This document shows positions 51,946 to 63,918 of a stretch of DNA of 64,000 nucleotides, piece by piece (position 1 is the first letter of the stretch; every line of letters begins with the position of its first letter). The notes under the pieces were generated by a model. That model saw only the letters and a list, made by a program, of their open reading frames with translations, was not told the origin of the DNA and did no database searches. The position numbers and the translations under genes were made by a program. The DNA is taken from NCBI GenBank assembly GCA_930367205.1, contig OV884014.1:70225104-70289103 (forward strand), written 5' to 3'. This DNA is from Acanthosoma haemorrhoidale (lineage: Eukaryota > Arthropoda > Insecta > Hemiptera > Acanthosomatidae).

Positions 51946-52239
51946 TTTTATCTCAATATTGTGCTCACTGGGGTCCATAACACATAGTTCCTGTGTTTAA
52001 CATCATTAATACCCAAAAATGTTCACAAATTTCTTTCTAGTTGCTATAAAGAAATAATTAAAGTTAAAGTAATTAATAAAGCGTATAATCAAAATCGAGA
52101 AAAGTGATCTTATATGTAATACATGTATAGGTGCATAAAAGCGGTAATGCCCCTACTGGTTGACATGCCATAAAACAAACAAAAAAATAAATAAACCCTA
52201 AATAATATAAGATTGTCCTATATTCTATAGTGCCAAATA

Positions 52240-52325
52240 AATGCACTGTCCACGTAGGGATTTAAAACCAGTCTCCCGATCAGTTACGCTAACTTCTAGA
52301 CCACACGACAGCCATTATAAATGAT
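52240..52325 (-). repeat. tRNA-derived SINE (relic)
   Basis: The minus strand reads GTGGTCTAGAAGTTAGCG (A-box-like, near 52290-52310). After a GATCGGGAGAC arm comes GGTTTTAAATCC, a decayed B box. This order is typical of tRNA-derived SINE heads in insects. No intact cloverleaf. Confidence 0.5.
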
Positions 52326-53199
52326 TTATCACGATAAATGGACATATCTCCAGCTACGGCCGGGATCGATACCCCCTTATCAACTGCTAGTTACCTCTAT
52401 GCTCGCGGAGGTGTCTTTTATGTCCTGGGGTAGTAATTGTGTGGGGGACTCGTAACCATGGCATCTCCCTTGTTCTTCTACACCGGTGGAAACATGGATA
52501 AGGAAGCTGACGATAAGGAAAGTCTCTACTTCCCAGATTTCTGGAGACACTTCTAGTAATCGGAACACTAATCCCAAATAGATGCGACGTCCAAAAAGCC
52601 TTTTCAGGATATATTTTTTTCCAAAAACCAGAAAGCAATATATTTTCAGCTGACTGTATGACTGCCTGTCTATCTTGGAAATTTCGAGTAGTCTGTTTTA
52701 CCTTTAAGCATGAAATTTGATACGGATATCCCATTTGAAGTTTTTGCGACATTAAAAATACTCTCATGAGTGTCCTAAATTACTTACTTTACTTGAAAAT
52801 TAAAAGACATATTATTTCAATCATATTGAGTAGACCATTTGCGTGTAATATTAACATGTTGCTACAAAGATGCTAAAAATGAAATACATCGAAAGACCAA
52901 TACATTAAATAATTACTATGTTGAAGACTTTATTCGACTATGATTGCATAATGTCATTAACATCGTTTTCACAGTTGCTTTACACATGACTTAAATTCGT
53001 ATTTGAAATATGACAGTAGATAATAGACATGGTTGTGTACAAGGTAAGTTAGTTATTGAAGGGAGTTGACTCAATTACCTCTTAGGCTTCCAACGTTTTT
53101 TCAAAACGGCTAGCATGTGGTAGAGGACGATGAAAGAAGGTTGACTGGTAACAGCGAGATGATCTCAGATGGTGTAGATTGCTAAGTTGGAGATGAGAC
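52326..53199. other. Intergenic block
   Basis: A 126-codon minus-strand frame (52387-52767) overlaps a second one at 52380-52577. Neither shows a domain. Confidence 0.5.
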
Positions 53200-53700
53200 A
53201 CTATGTTGTCACACCATATCACTGACCCCCCACAACAGCTGGGACCGGCGCAGTCGACACCAGGCCCAGGTGATTGATTCGGTTCCTCTGCAGACCTCCA
53301 CAGGTCTCAGGCTGCCATCCTCCCTCGAGCGGACAGACACGATCACGACAGACGGACCGACAGACAGACAGGACGGCTACGATGCAGTAGGTGCGGAGGT
53401 TACACTCAGACAGCCGGTCTCAGCCAGCCACCGCACACTAGCGCTCCTCTCCCCACCCCGCCCACCTATGAATGGGATCCTATAATCCCTATCAATGAAC
53501 TTTAAATCCTTTCTAATAAGTCTTTCTTCCTCTTGTAGCAGCACTTTCACAGCGGCCGTGTCTCACCCGCTAGCCGAACCACTAGAACCAAGGATCGACC
53601 AGCTCGCGATGTTTATTCGCTTCAAAGTAAAAAAAAAAAAGTACATTGCGGCACAGAACAAGACCAGATATGGTTGTCAGTTCAAGGATCACTGTTGACA
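53200..53700. promoter_or_regulatory. CpG-rich island, unassigned
   Basis: Positions about 53215-53470 are GC-rich with frequent CpG, and include a GACAGACAGAC-type patch (53345-53375). About 60 nt later a pyrimidine tract ends in TTGTAG (53537), a fair splice acceptor, and a second GC-rich piece follows (to about 53625). A host promoter with a first exon, or a transposon terminal region, would both fit. The two open frames (53270-53485, 53495-53698) are unrecognised. Confidence 0.3.
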
Positions 53701-54130
53701 TTCTAGGGGTCAATATGAGGATCCTGCAACCAATTAGCTAAGCATTAGTGACTACTCCATTTTTTTGTTATTTTAAATTTACAGTGACTATTTTTTTTAA
53801 TTGAATGATGCATATCCAGAAAAGCATTACTCTGAACTGGGCATTTCTAATTATTTTTCCTTGGTAATTATGTAAATAACTTACAGAGCAAATTATTTTC
53901 TTAAATATTATTATAAACGAGCATTTTTTTTTTCTGATTCAGTGCACTATATAATAAAGTGGTCCAGAAATTATCATTATCCTCATAATGACCAAAGGCA
54001 AACATATTATCAAGGAACAAAAAAAGGCCCAATTTTCAGTGCTCCCGATTCCACTCGCACAACCCCCTGACATATTTGCATAAATAATTTCTATAATCAA
54101 ATCCTTTAATTAACTAATTTCATAAAAAAA
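53701..54130. other. AT-rich spacer
   Basis: Nothing recognised. Confidence 0.6.
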
Positions 54131-54790
54131 AATACTAAAAATGAACAAGAGTCAAAAAGAGTCTGTGACTTCCCTTAATGTCAATGACTGTGCTTACTCG
54201 ATAGCTACACCGATAATCGACAAGAGTTGTCGATTGCCTGCTGTCATGTCCATTCCTATTCAACTTGAAAGCTTTCCACCAGCAGACGTGTTTAACACCA
54301 ATTTCCGCTTTAAAATACTTTCCCCCATCGTATCCCGAACATTTTCAATTAAGATTAGAACCGGTGATTGAGCAATGGTAAGACCTGTATTACAGAATCC
54401 TTGTTAAAAAGTTGTGGTCCGCGGTTGCAGGACACCTGGTGGAAGTGGTGACCAGTTCTCGACAGAGAATAGCATTTAAAAAGCGTTCCAACACAGCCAA
54501 TCCTACTTGAAAAGCTAATTCCAGCCTACACCATTATCGTTCTTTCTTACTAACTCCCATTCTTACCGTATCTGGGTGGACAACACAGACGATCATCCGT
54601 CACGTCCCCTCGCCCAGCTTACATGTTCTTCAGCCTCTGCCAATCTGATGGTGCAATTCCCTCTCAACAGGAACTCCCAAAGAACATCAAGCATTAAGAT
54701 TACAATTTCTGTTTCTGACAGTTCGGTTACCCAAGTAATTGTGAGTCCTCCAGCCTAATAAGCAACTGTGCAAAGGACCCCTGCGATCCC
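54131..54790. other. Unassigned coding-like block
   Basis: Plus-strand frames 54141-54371 (76 codons) and 54576-54758 (60 codons) are open in a region less AT-rich than its flanks. On the minus strand about 54740-54600 is also open and reads WVTELSETEIVILMLDVLW. The two plus frames are rich in Ser/Thr with a shared style, as if pieces of one old protein. I recognise neither strand. A decayed transposon ORF is the likeliest explanation. Confidence 0.25.
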
Positions 54791-55659
54791 CTAAATATTA
54801 TAATTATAAAAATGTTAATAATTATAAACGACATTCCCCAAAAAACTATTAATAACCCTTTTTGAACTGTGAGGTTCTTAAGCAACGGCTTCAAGTATCT
54901 AAATGATACCTTAGCACTGCAATACTAAACGAATTCGATAATAAACCTGTACCAAGGATGGGCACTGTTGTCTTAGCAACATTAAATCACCTCCTTGACT
55001 CAAGGATTTCCGAGCCGTATCATATCCAATAAACAATATAAATATGTCTTCTTTATAATAATCTTTCTTCCTAGATGTGGTAAATTCATGCCATTCTCGT
55101 TTAAATTTCACAAAAATCCGAAATCAATATGAGCCTTAACTTTAACTCCTAATACAGTCGTTGTCCCAGTTTTTTGGAAGATCGTATTCACAGGGTTCCT
55201 CGCTAAGCATTGATTTTCAGCCATTGCTTATGTGGCGGGCCTTGCAGTACTGGTGGCAGCTAACACAAAATGTAGGTTGGTCGAGCAGGCTATACCATGC
55301 ACTGATATTTTAAAATAATGGTGCACTAAGAACATAATAAAGATGGCCAAGGATAAAACAAATTCAGTATTTCTAAAGTGGGAGAACACCAGACAGCATC
55401 CCTATTCCGGTTAAGAATCTGAAATCCATGTACTTGCTCTTTCTGAAGACATAGTGTGTCATAGGGCTCAACCTCACCCACCACAAACAATTGGTATCAG
55501 ATAATGTATCAAAATCCTGAACAGGATTGATGGATCTTTATGGGGTATTAAGTTCATCATAATGGAAAAGGCAATTTTAAAGAGTCATTATTGGTTCCTT
55601 GAAGTATGATTCCACTAAATGGTCAAGAAATGCCCACATTACCAATCTAGCACAGATTC
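54791..55659. other. Intergenic block
   Basis: No gene recognised. Confidence 0.55.
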
Positions 55660-56260
55660 AAAGGGCAGGGTCATGAACCCCTGATGATAACCTTCACTTT
55701 TAAGCTGGGGTAATGCCTTAGTGCCTTAGGTTTTTCTAGAGAACTAATTCTTCGCTTTGATGTGAGTAAGGCGAAGCTTGAATACGTACAGGAACCACTT
55801 TGAGTTAGGGTTTGGAATAAGCCAGGAGTTTGATGAAGCATATTCGTGAGCATTTGTTAGAGTAATGGAATTGACACTAAACATCCTCTTCCAAAGGGAG
55901 TAAACAAAGGAGAGATCCACTTTAATTCAGTGCAGAAGCAATAACTGACACCATCTCTTGGGGAACCAAAAAGAAATCATAATAAAACAGTTCATCAATC
56001 ATGAACCTGACCTTATGATTAGAAAAGGTGCTATCATGCATAGTGTGATCATTATTTAAGTATGATAACATATCAAATGCAAGAAATTAATAAAGATCAT
56101 TGATAAGTTTTAATAGGTAGGAAGTAAGACAAAGGGTTCGGTGAAAAATAATCCCAAGGTTTTTGACAGTGGAATGATATTTATGGCTACTATTTGGCTG
56201 GTGACAGTTGTAGATGGATATTTTGAAATAAATACACTTATGTCTCTCCACAATATTGTT
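55660..56260 (-). pseudogene. Possible decayed LINE reverse transcriptase
   Basis: On the minus strand around 56165-56110 the sequence reads VKNLGIIFHRTLCLTSYL, which matches the VKNLGV-F-D-L-box of CR1/L2/Jockey-type RTs. Downstream pieces are frame-broken. A 60-codon frame at 55671-55853 continues in the same direction but is not diagnostic. No poly(A) or 3' repeat was identified. The call rests on one motif. Confidence 0.4.
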
Positions 56261-57899
56261 TATTGTTCAGAATGGTTTAGCCAGCACTAAGCTGTCATCC
56301 TTAGTTACTAATTAATGGCCTGAAATTTCAAAATTATAATCTATATATATATATAACAGGATGGTTATAAAAGGGTTGATCTTTTCACAAGACTTCATTC
56401 TACCACTCAAATGGAACAATTATTCAGAAAGAGGGTAGGAAAGCAAGGCATCGTTTATAGCAAGAGATTTGGTACTACAACAATGGGTGATAAGTAATGA
56501 AGAGGTGTGGAGAAAAACTGGGCAAAAACCTATTGATTATTGATAGAGGAAAAAGAAGCAGTCCTTGAAAATTGAAACCATGTCCACAGGTACCACTACT
56601 TTCATCTAAATGAACTATAAAATAGCCTGATTAAAGTAAAAAATATATTTTCAAACAATAAGGTAAAGGTGATTTAAATATTTGTTATTGTGTAATAATA
56701 AATAAATGGTCCCTTAAGAAGTCCTATAACTGAAATATCTTGCCTTACATTGGGAAAGATGAATAAAGAAAGTAATGCAGCAACTTGTTTAGACTTTATG
56801 CTTGTTTGCACGTGAGTTAAAAAAAAACTTACCTAACTTCAAGAAGTAAACAGTCATAGCAACAAGTTAATACAAGTTCGATATTACTGTACCAAACATC
56901 ATATTCATTGTGGTCATTTAAAAAAACTAAAAAGCAAGTCAAGTGTTATGCATAACACAATTAAGGGCTTTATTGATCTTGCTATAATAATGTCCCTCAT
57001 TTTCCCAACAAAAACACACAAACAAAAAATCTTCAATTTTTGATAACATTAGACTTTTAAAAAATATCAATTTGTGTTAAATTAGCACTATAAAAGCATT
57101 TCCCACTTCCATCCACATCCACCTCCTCTTGATAATCAATTCTTTCTTCATACATTTCATTGGGTCAGCAACAGCTTTTTTTTATATTAACATTATTTTT
57201 AAAAAAAATGTTATCATCAGTAACATTTCCATTCACTACATAAAAATGAGTATTAAATTATTTGTAGTAACTTATGATGTAAGAACAATAGGGTGTAACC
57301 CTCTAACACTTCCTCATAATTTTCTTTTCTTTCATGTTTTCCCATGACAAAATGGGGTTCAAGCCTCACTCAGGCCCACCAGGGAGCCTGGAGACACTAA
57401 CTACTTGAAACATAAAACTTAGAGGTAAAATTATCCTGGTGCATTAGTGCTAACCATCACACCGTACTAACGTATTATTTTAGTTTGCTATCAAACTTTT
57501 GTTTCCAGAAATGCGATACAATAAACCTCAAGCTCTTATAATCGTCTCACTCTCTGCTTTATTGCTTTCCCAAAGCCAACATTCCCATCGACCACATTTT
57601 CCCCATAGGCAGCAACTGCATCTCTCCTACAAATCAGACCGTCAGTACAACAATTTTTACAACATAAAATTCCATCAAACTGATCAAATTCTTAAATCAT
57701 GTCACAATTCCCCAATATTTCATTCTCATTTCCTTTGATGTCATCTTCAGTTTCACAAAACTTCCACTAAACAGAGCAATTACTTTAATCAATAAAAACT
57801 GAGACACCAACCAACCTCCTTCTTAACATCCCTGGAGCTTTTTTTCTTCATTGAGCTTGGCTGCAACTTAGGTTATTTCAGTTTTAACCATTCTTTTTT
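56261..57899. other. AT-rich intergenic block
   Basis: The 79-codon frame at 57499-57738 is His/Gln/Ser-rich and may be upstream Penelope sequence, but it has no diagnostic motif. Confidence 0.45.
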
Positions 57900-58826
57900 A
57901 AACAAATTGAAGGCCTTGGAATGTGAAACTGCTTAGGCACCAACATTGCTAACGCTGTTGTTAGTGGCCCTCTGGATACCATTATTGAAAAACCTTCTGA
58001 CCAGATCCTTTTTATTAAAAGATTCCTAATTTCAGTATTGCATCCAAAAGTAACAGCAAAATCCTCTTTTAAGACCTTATTCCACTAAGAAACAGTTATA
58101 ACAAAATCACTACCGACTGGTATACAAAAACTACATACACAGGGTATTCTTAATTATTTAGCCATAAGTGTTATTCACTTTGTCAAAAAACAAACAACTT
58201 TCTCAATCGAGTCTCCTTTGTCTCCCGCATCTTTTCACTCAAAAACCCTATGTCTCAACAACTAACCAATACTTGATCCCTTTAGTCATATTCCTTAGCC
58301 ATTAATGGATGTTGAAGTTACAAGTAAAAAGATGTTATCACCCAACATCCAAACAATGAACCTACTTCTTTGGATCTCATTCCTACAAAATTGGTATTTC
58401 TGATCAATAATAATGTAACATACAAAAACAATTCTTAATCTAACATACCCTCAATTTAAAATTGACTTAAAAACCAACAATAAAATTAAAAAAAAAGACT
58501 TTACTTACAGATCCAACTCCTTCCTTTACACACTGGACTGAAATAATATTTTCTATAGTACTCAAAATTTTAATTCAACCTATATTGGTGGATCTAAACA
58601 CAACAAGCAAATGAATCTAATGAACACATAAAAGACATTATATAGAACAAAATTGACAGTTCCGCATTGCAATAAATTATCTTACCAATAACTACAAATT
58701 TAACTTCATACATAGTATGTCAAAATGTTGCCTATAAGTAAATTTGATGAAAATATAACATCTCTATTTCATCAATCTAGGCGGATATACCAACAAATTC
58801 ATCCACTCATGTTGTTTTATAGAAGC
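57900..58826 (+). pseudogene. Penelope-like element relic (RT end + GIY-YIG)
   Basis: In broken plus-strand frames, TDWYTKTTYTG (58113-58145) is the hallmark (T)DWYxKPTxSGR box of Penelope RTs. It is followed by NNFLNRVSFVSRIFSL (about 58190-58240), the place of the conserved L-R-x-x-x-L-S helix. Further on are remnants of the GIY-YIG endonuclease: TYIGGSKH (about 58577-58600), then EHIKDI and IDSSA (58620-58668), then AINYLTNNYKFNF (58668-58706). The order RT, then GIY-YIG, is that of Penelope elements. Stops and frame changes are many. The relic is cut at about 58826, where the terminal repeat of the hAT element begins. The upstream RT core is not readable. Confidence 0.6.
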
Positions 58827-59383
58827 CAAACTTGGCTATTAATCGAATGTAACAAACAAATAACTTTTTATTCATTATTTGTCAATTTTATTTATTGGTT
58901 TATTTGATTCTTTATTTGTTATTTGACAAAAAAAAATATGAGAGGGAGAATCAATGGATCACACAAAACAAATGATAAATTAATAATTACATTTTATACA
59001 AAATAAATTATTTTACAGTTAACAATCTAGTAACTTGAAACTAAATAAAAAAAATTAACATATAATTTAAAAATGAAACCATTTGAGGTATGGACAACTA
59101 TCCAAACTGCTTGCAATATTTATCATATACAAAGTTTGAGGTATTCAGAAGAAACTCTATAAACTAAAAATAAAAAAAAATTATTTAAAAATAAAATGTT
59201 TAGTAAAATACAACATTATTTCAATTAACCACTACAATAAAAAAAATATATATATATCCTTGTGCACAGCAAATTACAACAATTAATTTTAAGTACTTGA
59301 AAATTTTCAAAACAATGCAATAAAAAATAGTTATTTTACTCTATTTTAATTAAAATGTAAGCTTAATGAAAATTTAAGACTTT

Positions 59384-61105
59384 TTATTTATTTAGGGTGG
59401 ATTTTAAAACCACACATTTTTCAAACAATTCAGCTGAGAATTTGTCACATCTTGGAGCATTGACCATCGTTCCAAAAGAAAATAATCGTTTGTCTGGCCA
59501 TGATGAAGGAATTGCAGTGTTGTATTTTATGAAAACAGATTTAACTATTTTAAACTTATTCAAGCAATCTAATATCTTATCAGAATCTGAGAAGAACTGG
59601 AAGACCTGGAAGAAAAAAAAAAAACTGCAATGAACGTGTAGCCAGAAAGATTAAAAATTTGAAAATTAAGAACAAAGATAGCCTTTACCTTGATTTCCAC
59701 TGCACTTGATGGTTCATAAACAATGTTGTTTGCTCCTAATTGCCTAGGATTTCCACATACAAAAAAACCTATCTTCAGGATCCATCAAATTATCTATTTT
59801 GAATTTAGCCTGGTTCTGTGCAGTCTCTTTAAGATAATTAATGAAAATAGTATGGTATCTACTGTCCACAGCACTCAACCATTAATTTTAAAAACTCGGA
59901 TAGGACAAGGCTGTTATTATTGCCATTTTAGATTCATAAGTTGAAAAATCTAAAATTTTCTCCATCCTTTTATTGATGCTCTCAGAAACAACATTAACTA
60001 ATGTCCGACAATACAATAAATTACTTCTTCCACTTTTCCAATTTGATCCAACACCTTTTCCAATAGCTTAAAATGCAAGGCAAGAGAACACCATAAAAAG
60101 GTATTAAATACCCTTGGAAAATGTCCAGCGCTTCACCCAATGGCTTCTTACAATTTAAACGTTCTTGTATATACTTAAACTCAGCATCCATAATTGGGGT
60201 TTTAAATTTAATTCCCAGAAAGGTGTTACAATTTTTATTTTTACTTTGAAATTAGCCCTCTAGAATCCCATCTCATTTAACCTGGTCTTGAAAAGGTGTA
60301 ACCCAAAATTTTATCCACAATCTCTGCTGTTTTTGCACTGTTACTTGCTTTCCAAAGCTTATTACGCTTTGTTAATACTTTATTGTGGATTTCAGATAGA
60401 GCACTGGCTCTTGAGAAAGAGTTTTTTTTTTAAATCAGCAGATGCACATAAATTTAAAGTGTTGCTCAACACCTAATATGGCGTGTAAGCAATATCGAGA
60501 GTTTTTCATTTTCTTCATTGCTTAATTATACACTTTGTTCTTCTTCTGAGTCACTACATTCTTCTTCCTCTGATGAATCCTCTTGCGATTCCATAATAGC
60601 ATCACTCTCAATCCTTAATTCTGTTAAGCTTTTGTGAACAACAGATTTTCTTTTCACATCATTAGCAATCTAATGAGCTACCGTCATAACAAAAAAACAT
60701 TTTCTTTTACTTGACCATATATCTGCTATTGTGCAGACATATAGTCCTTTAACATTCTGAAATTTCTCAATCTAGTTTCTGGTGTGATAAAATTTTTAAG
60801 CCGATGTCAAATTCTGTGTACATAACAAACTTAGATTTAAAAAATAATCTTTCACAACCCGAAGTGGTACCATGAAATTAATTACTCAGTATGAATTTAT
60901 TCAGTTCTTCTTGAGTTCATTTTTTAAATTTTGTTCCACAAAGGTAATTCGTTAGAAAAAAAATGTAAACATCTAAATTTTTTTTTGGCCAAAGTTTATT
61001 TCCTCCTTTTATAATTTTGTTATTCTTCTACATCTGGGCCATGGTGTCGTTTTAAATGTGATAAAATTTTTTTTGTTGATTTTGAACTTTCTTTAATCAA
61101 AATGT
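59384..61105 (-). pseudogene. hAT-family transposase with BED finger (decayed)
   Basis: On the minus strand the last exon (59384-59605) encodes a readable hAT dimerisation domain: VFIKYNTAIPSSWPDKRLFSFG, in which SxPxxRLFS is diagnostic, ending KSTLNK-stop. It is joined through an 83-nt intron (59606-59688; donor AAG|GTAAAG, acceptor TTCTTCCAG) to an exon ending GANNIVYEPSSAVEIK. Upstream, in several frames, are SESINKRMEKILDFST, KPLGEALDIFQG and an RPG-x-MRWDS remnant of the (T)RWNS motif (near 60280). An acidic stretch (ESQEDSSEEEECSDSEEEQ, near 60580) and the end of a BED zinc finger (LSHLKRHHGPDVEE, 61020-61062) come before it. Stops and frame changes make it dead. The N terminus may begin near 61406. 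Confidence 0.75.
59606..59688 (-). other. Spliceosomal intron in the hAT transposase
   Basis: The donor GTAAAG follows ...ATCAAG, and the acceptor is a T run ending CTTCCAG. Removing 83 nt joins EIK to VFQFF in frame. The borders are cleaner than the surrounding decayed coding sequence. Confidence 0.65.
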
Positions 61106-62196
61106 CTTTTTGGATCATATCTTATACAAGAAGGAGTTATTTGATTGGTATTATTAATATTATTTTCTGAAATTATTTTAACAATCTGCCATCCAAAATA
61201 GTATAAGACTCTTAGGAAATCGATTCAGTTTTGTCATCCCTACTGCTAGAATCGGAATCATGGACCCTACATAGCTCTGAATTTGACATTGACAGGGAGG
61301 TGGGTAGTTGTACAGCGAATATTTCTTGTGAAGATATTTCAAAACACCCCTGGATATTGCTATCATTGTCATCCACATAAGGAAAATCTTTTGAACTAAA
61401 AGACAAAAACTTAAAAATTTAACATTTTTTGTTAATGCAAAATCTGTGACAGTATTACAAACATGTAGGGAGGTAACTGACTCATCATCAAAAACAAACA
61501 TAAAAGATTCAGTTTGTGTTTATTTACATTGCTGGTCTTTAATACTTTATTGAGTGTATTTAATTTCTTTCTTTTGTGAAAATAAGTTTTATTTCTAAAT
61601 TTTAGCACTTTTGGAAAAAGTCTGCGACAAAACCCTGAAAAGAACTCATTTTTATTTATTTTTTTACTCTTATGCAGCAATTGATTATTGTTAAAAAAAA
61701 AAAAAAAAAGAAAGTTTATTCAATTTCATTCATTATATTTCTATTTTTCTATAAAATAAAAACATCGTTATTTCAAGTGTGGAAAAAATTATTATTATTA
61801 TAATTATTTTTGTTTTAGCAGATGATTTGTACATTTTACAATCCGTACTTTTTTTTCTATTTTTTTCATTATTCAATATCCTCAAGTTCAATTAGAGTAA
61901 TTTTAATAACAATTTTTTAAGTTCATTTCATTTTTCCAAATGACAATTATTAACTTTTCAGGAAATAACAATTATTTATAATTATTTTTTCTAAATAAAT
62001 TATTTGATATTATAATAATTTGAATTATGAATAAAAATAATTATTCTTCATTCGAATAATTAAATAATAAGGTCATATAAATTATTTGTTAATTGTGAAT
62101 AATGAATAAACATTTTATTTGCTAATTGTGAGTAACAAATAAATTCTTTTGCTTCTTTTTGTTTTCGTTATTTAAAATGATAGTTGCCCAACTCTG

Positions 62197-62699
62197 TTAG
62201 AGCTATTGTCTCAGAATTGCAAGAAGGCAGTTTATCATGTTCTTAGTTGATAGATATTTTATAAACTAACATACGTGATTTAATCATCACCAATTTTATA
62301 CTGGGATTAATAATTTAATTTCAATTTACATACAATTATTATTTAGAATTACAATTATATCCATTTAGAGCGTTAATCAAGCTTTTTTCTGTTAATTTAT
62401 AACAAATTGATACACTTATTAGGATCATTCCTATTTTGATATGTAAAGAGGTAAAAATTCATGACCTGCAATTTTTTCAGGTAGAACAGTGGCAGTCATG
62501 ATATTAATTATTATTATTATCGTTTAAATAAAAATTCTATATCAGTAAACAAACCCCCAAGATTTTTTTCAGCATGATGGGTGTATCATCCGCTAACTAC
62601 ATAAGATAAATCACCCTATACTCTATGGTATATATATTGTAAATTAATTTAAACAAAGGTAAATAACATTACCAAACCATAAATCATTGTAAACAATAA
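62197..62699. other. AT-rich spacer
   Basis: It may continue the DNA into which the hAT inserted. No Penelope motif is readable here. Confidence 0.5.
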
Positions 62700-62958
62700 A
62701 AGTCGCAGCTGCAAGTCAATTAGTTAGGTAGCAACCCAAACCAGGCCAGCCCTAGGGCTGCCGAACAAAGGGTCACCACATACTGAGCTGGCATTGGATA
62801 CAATAACGAGGCAGATGATTGGGCCTAACGTCCCACCACTAACTATAAATAGGGGCAGATCTCGGCCTGTAAATCATTCTCCTGACGACTCACTAACTGA
62901 TGACTTGTGGCTGCACTGATGTTCAAGACTTGGCATTCTCATTTATGAAAACCTCTAC
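62700..62958 (+). other. GC-balanced region upstream of the Gypsy relic
   Basis: It has a TATA-like CTATAAATAGGGG (62843-62855) and a perfect 14-nt palindrome CAGCCCTAGGGCTG (62747-62760). It occupies the place of a U3 region but does not align with the two solo LTRs, so it may be U3 of a different subfamily. Confidence 0.35.
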
Positions 62959-63141
62959 ATCTCTCTTCCTAACCTCGCTATGTTTTAGTCCGGCCTTGTC
63001 AGACCCCACAATCTCCTTGTGGGATTCTCTGCCTTTGCCACACTAAAACTAGTAGCTCCTTGGGTAAGACCTCTCCCTCGCGTACAACGATTGTCGTGGC
63101 CCTACAAATTTACCTCGTAGTGTCTCCCACGACAATCCAAT
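62959..63141 (+). mobile_element. Partial Gypsy LTR (R/U5-like segment)
   Basis: It closely matches 7474-7661 of the solo LTR, from CCTAACCTCGCTA to GTGTCTCCCACGRCAATCCA. The LTR's last 350 bp, the primer-binding site, gag and protease are all missing: the sequence passes directly into pol at about 63150. Confidence 0.8.
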
Positions 63142-63149
63142 ACCATATT

Positions 63150-63830
63150 TTCAACACTCAGTATCAAAAGGGCTTACCATCACATTCCGGTAAACCCTCA
63201 GGACATCCCCAAAACGGCTATTATCACCCCCTTTGGACTTTTTGAGTTTCTCCGGATGACATTCGGACTTCGCAACGCCACCCAGACGCACCTAACGCCG
63301 TTCCAGAGGTATATGGACAACATTTTTAGAGACCTACAATTTGTGTTCATATACCTCGATGACATACTGATCACTTCGGCAAACGAAGAGGAACACCAGC
63401 GTCACCTGGAAACAGTCTTCGGTCGTCTGGCTGCTCAAGGGCTAACCCTTAACATCGCAAAATGCGTGCTTGGACAACCCAAGGTCGGATTCCTAGGGTA
63501 TCATGTCTCACCCCAGGGCATCGTTCCAACGCCAGCATAAAGTACAAGCAATCTTAGGTTACCCCCGACCTATTACGATACGAGACCTCAGACTTTTTCT
63601 CGGAATGGTCAACTTTTATCGCCGATGCTTACCTAACGCAGCTGAGCACCAGAGGGTACTTAACACCTACCCTACAAGGGGCCAAGAAAAATGACCGAAC
63701 CATCATCAACTGGACCGAAGAAGCTGCTAGCGCTTTCGAGGAAACCCGCAGGAATCTGGCAAACGCCACCCATCTTGCTCACCCATCAACAGACGGGCAG
63801 CTCATCCTAGCCACTGACGCTAGTGACACA
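63150..63830 (+). pseudogene. Ty3/Gypsy pol relic (RT and start of RNase H)
   Basis: In order the RT segments visible are [16 protein letters not shown] (from about 63213), MTFGLRNA, a 12-nt insertion before FQRYMDNIF, the catalytic YLDDIL (63352-63369), [10 protein letters not shown] and [16 protein letters not shown] frameshift at about 63538 leads to LRLFLGMVNFYRR. Another near 63675 leads to the connection region (INWTEEA) and the start of RNase H with LILATDAS (about 63804-63827). Homology stops at about 63830. At least three frame disruptions plus loss of gag, protease, most of RNase H and integrase make it inactive. The adjacent LTR segment ties it to the solo LTRs at 7161 and 25992. 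Confidence 0.88.
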
Positions 63831-63918
63831 GCAAAATGTTATGGCGGCACGTGTTTGGGATGGCTGGGCTGGGCTTGATAAACTTGGACAGACAATGAAT
63901 TTGTTTAATTTTGTAAAT
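63831..63918. other. Short spacer between Gypsy and mariner relics
   Basis: Nothing recognised. It ends in TAAATAAA, compatible with a TA target site. Confidence 0.5.

Larger units (their letters stand above)
58827..62196 (-). mobile_element. Near-complete but decayed hAT transposon
   Basis: Terminal sequences are inverted and degenerate: CAAACTTGGCTATTAATCG on the left (58827), and CAGAGTTGGGCAACTATC read inward from the right end (62196). They resemble each other and the CAG..TTGGGCAACTA ends common in hAT elements. The flanking 8-mers (ATAGAAGC, TTAGAGCT) match only partly. Within 100 nt of both ends an ATTTGTTAATT-like motif is repeated in either orientation, as expected of subterminal transposase sites. 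A minus-strand transposase relic lies inside (59384-61105). Length is about 3.4 kb. It appears to have inserted into the Penelope relic on its left. Confidence 0.6.

Noticed and set aside
59397..59633. Plus-strand 78-codon open frame
   Set aside because: It is the antisense of the hAT transposase C-terminal exon, which gives a clear dimerisation domain on the minus strand.
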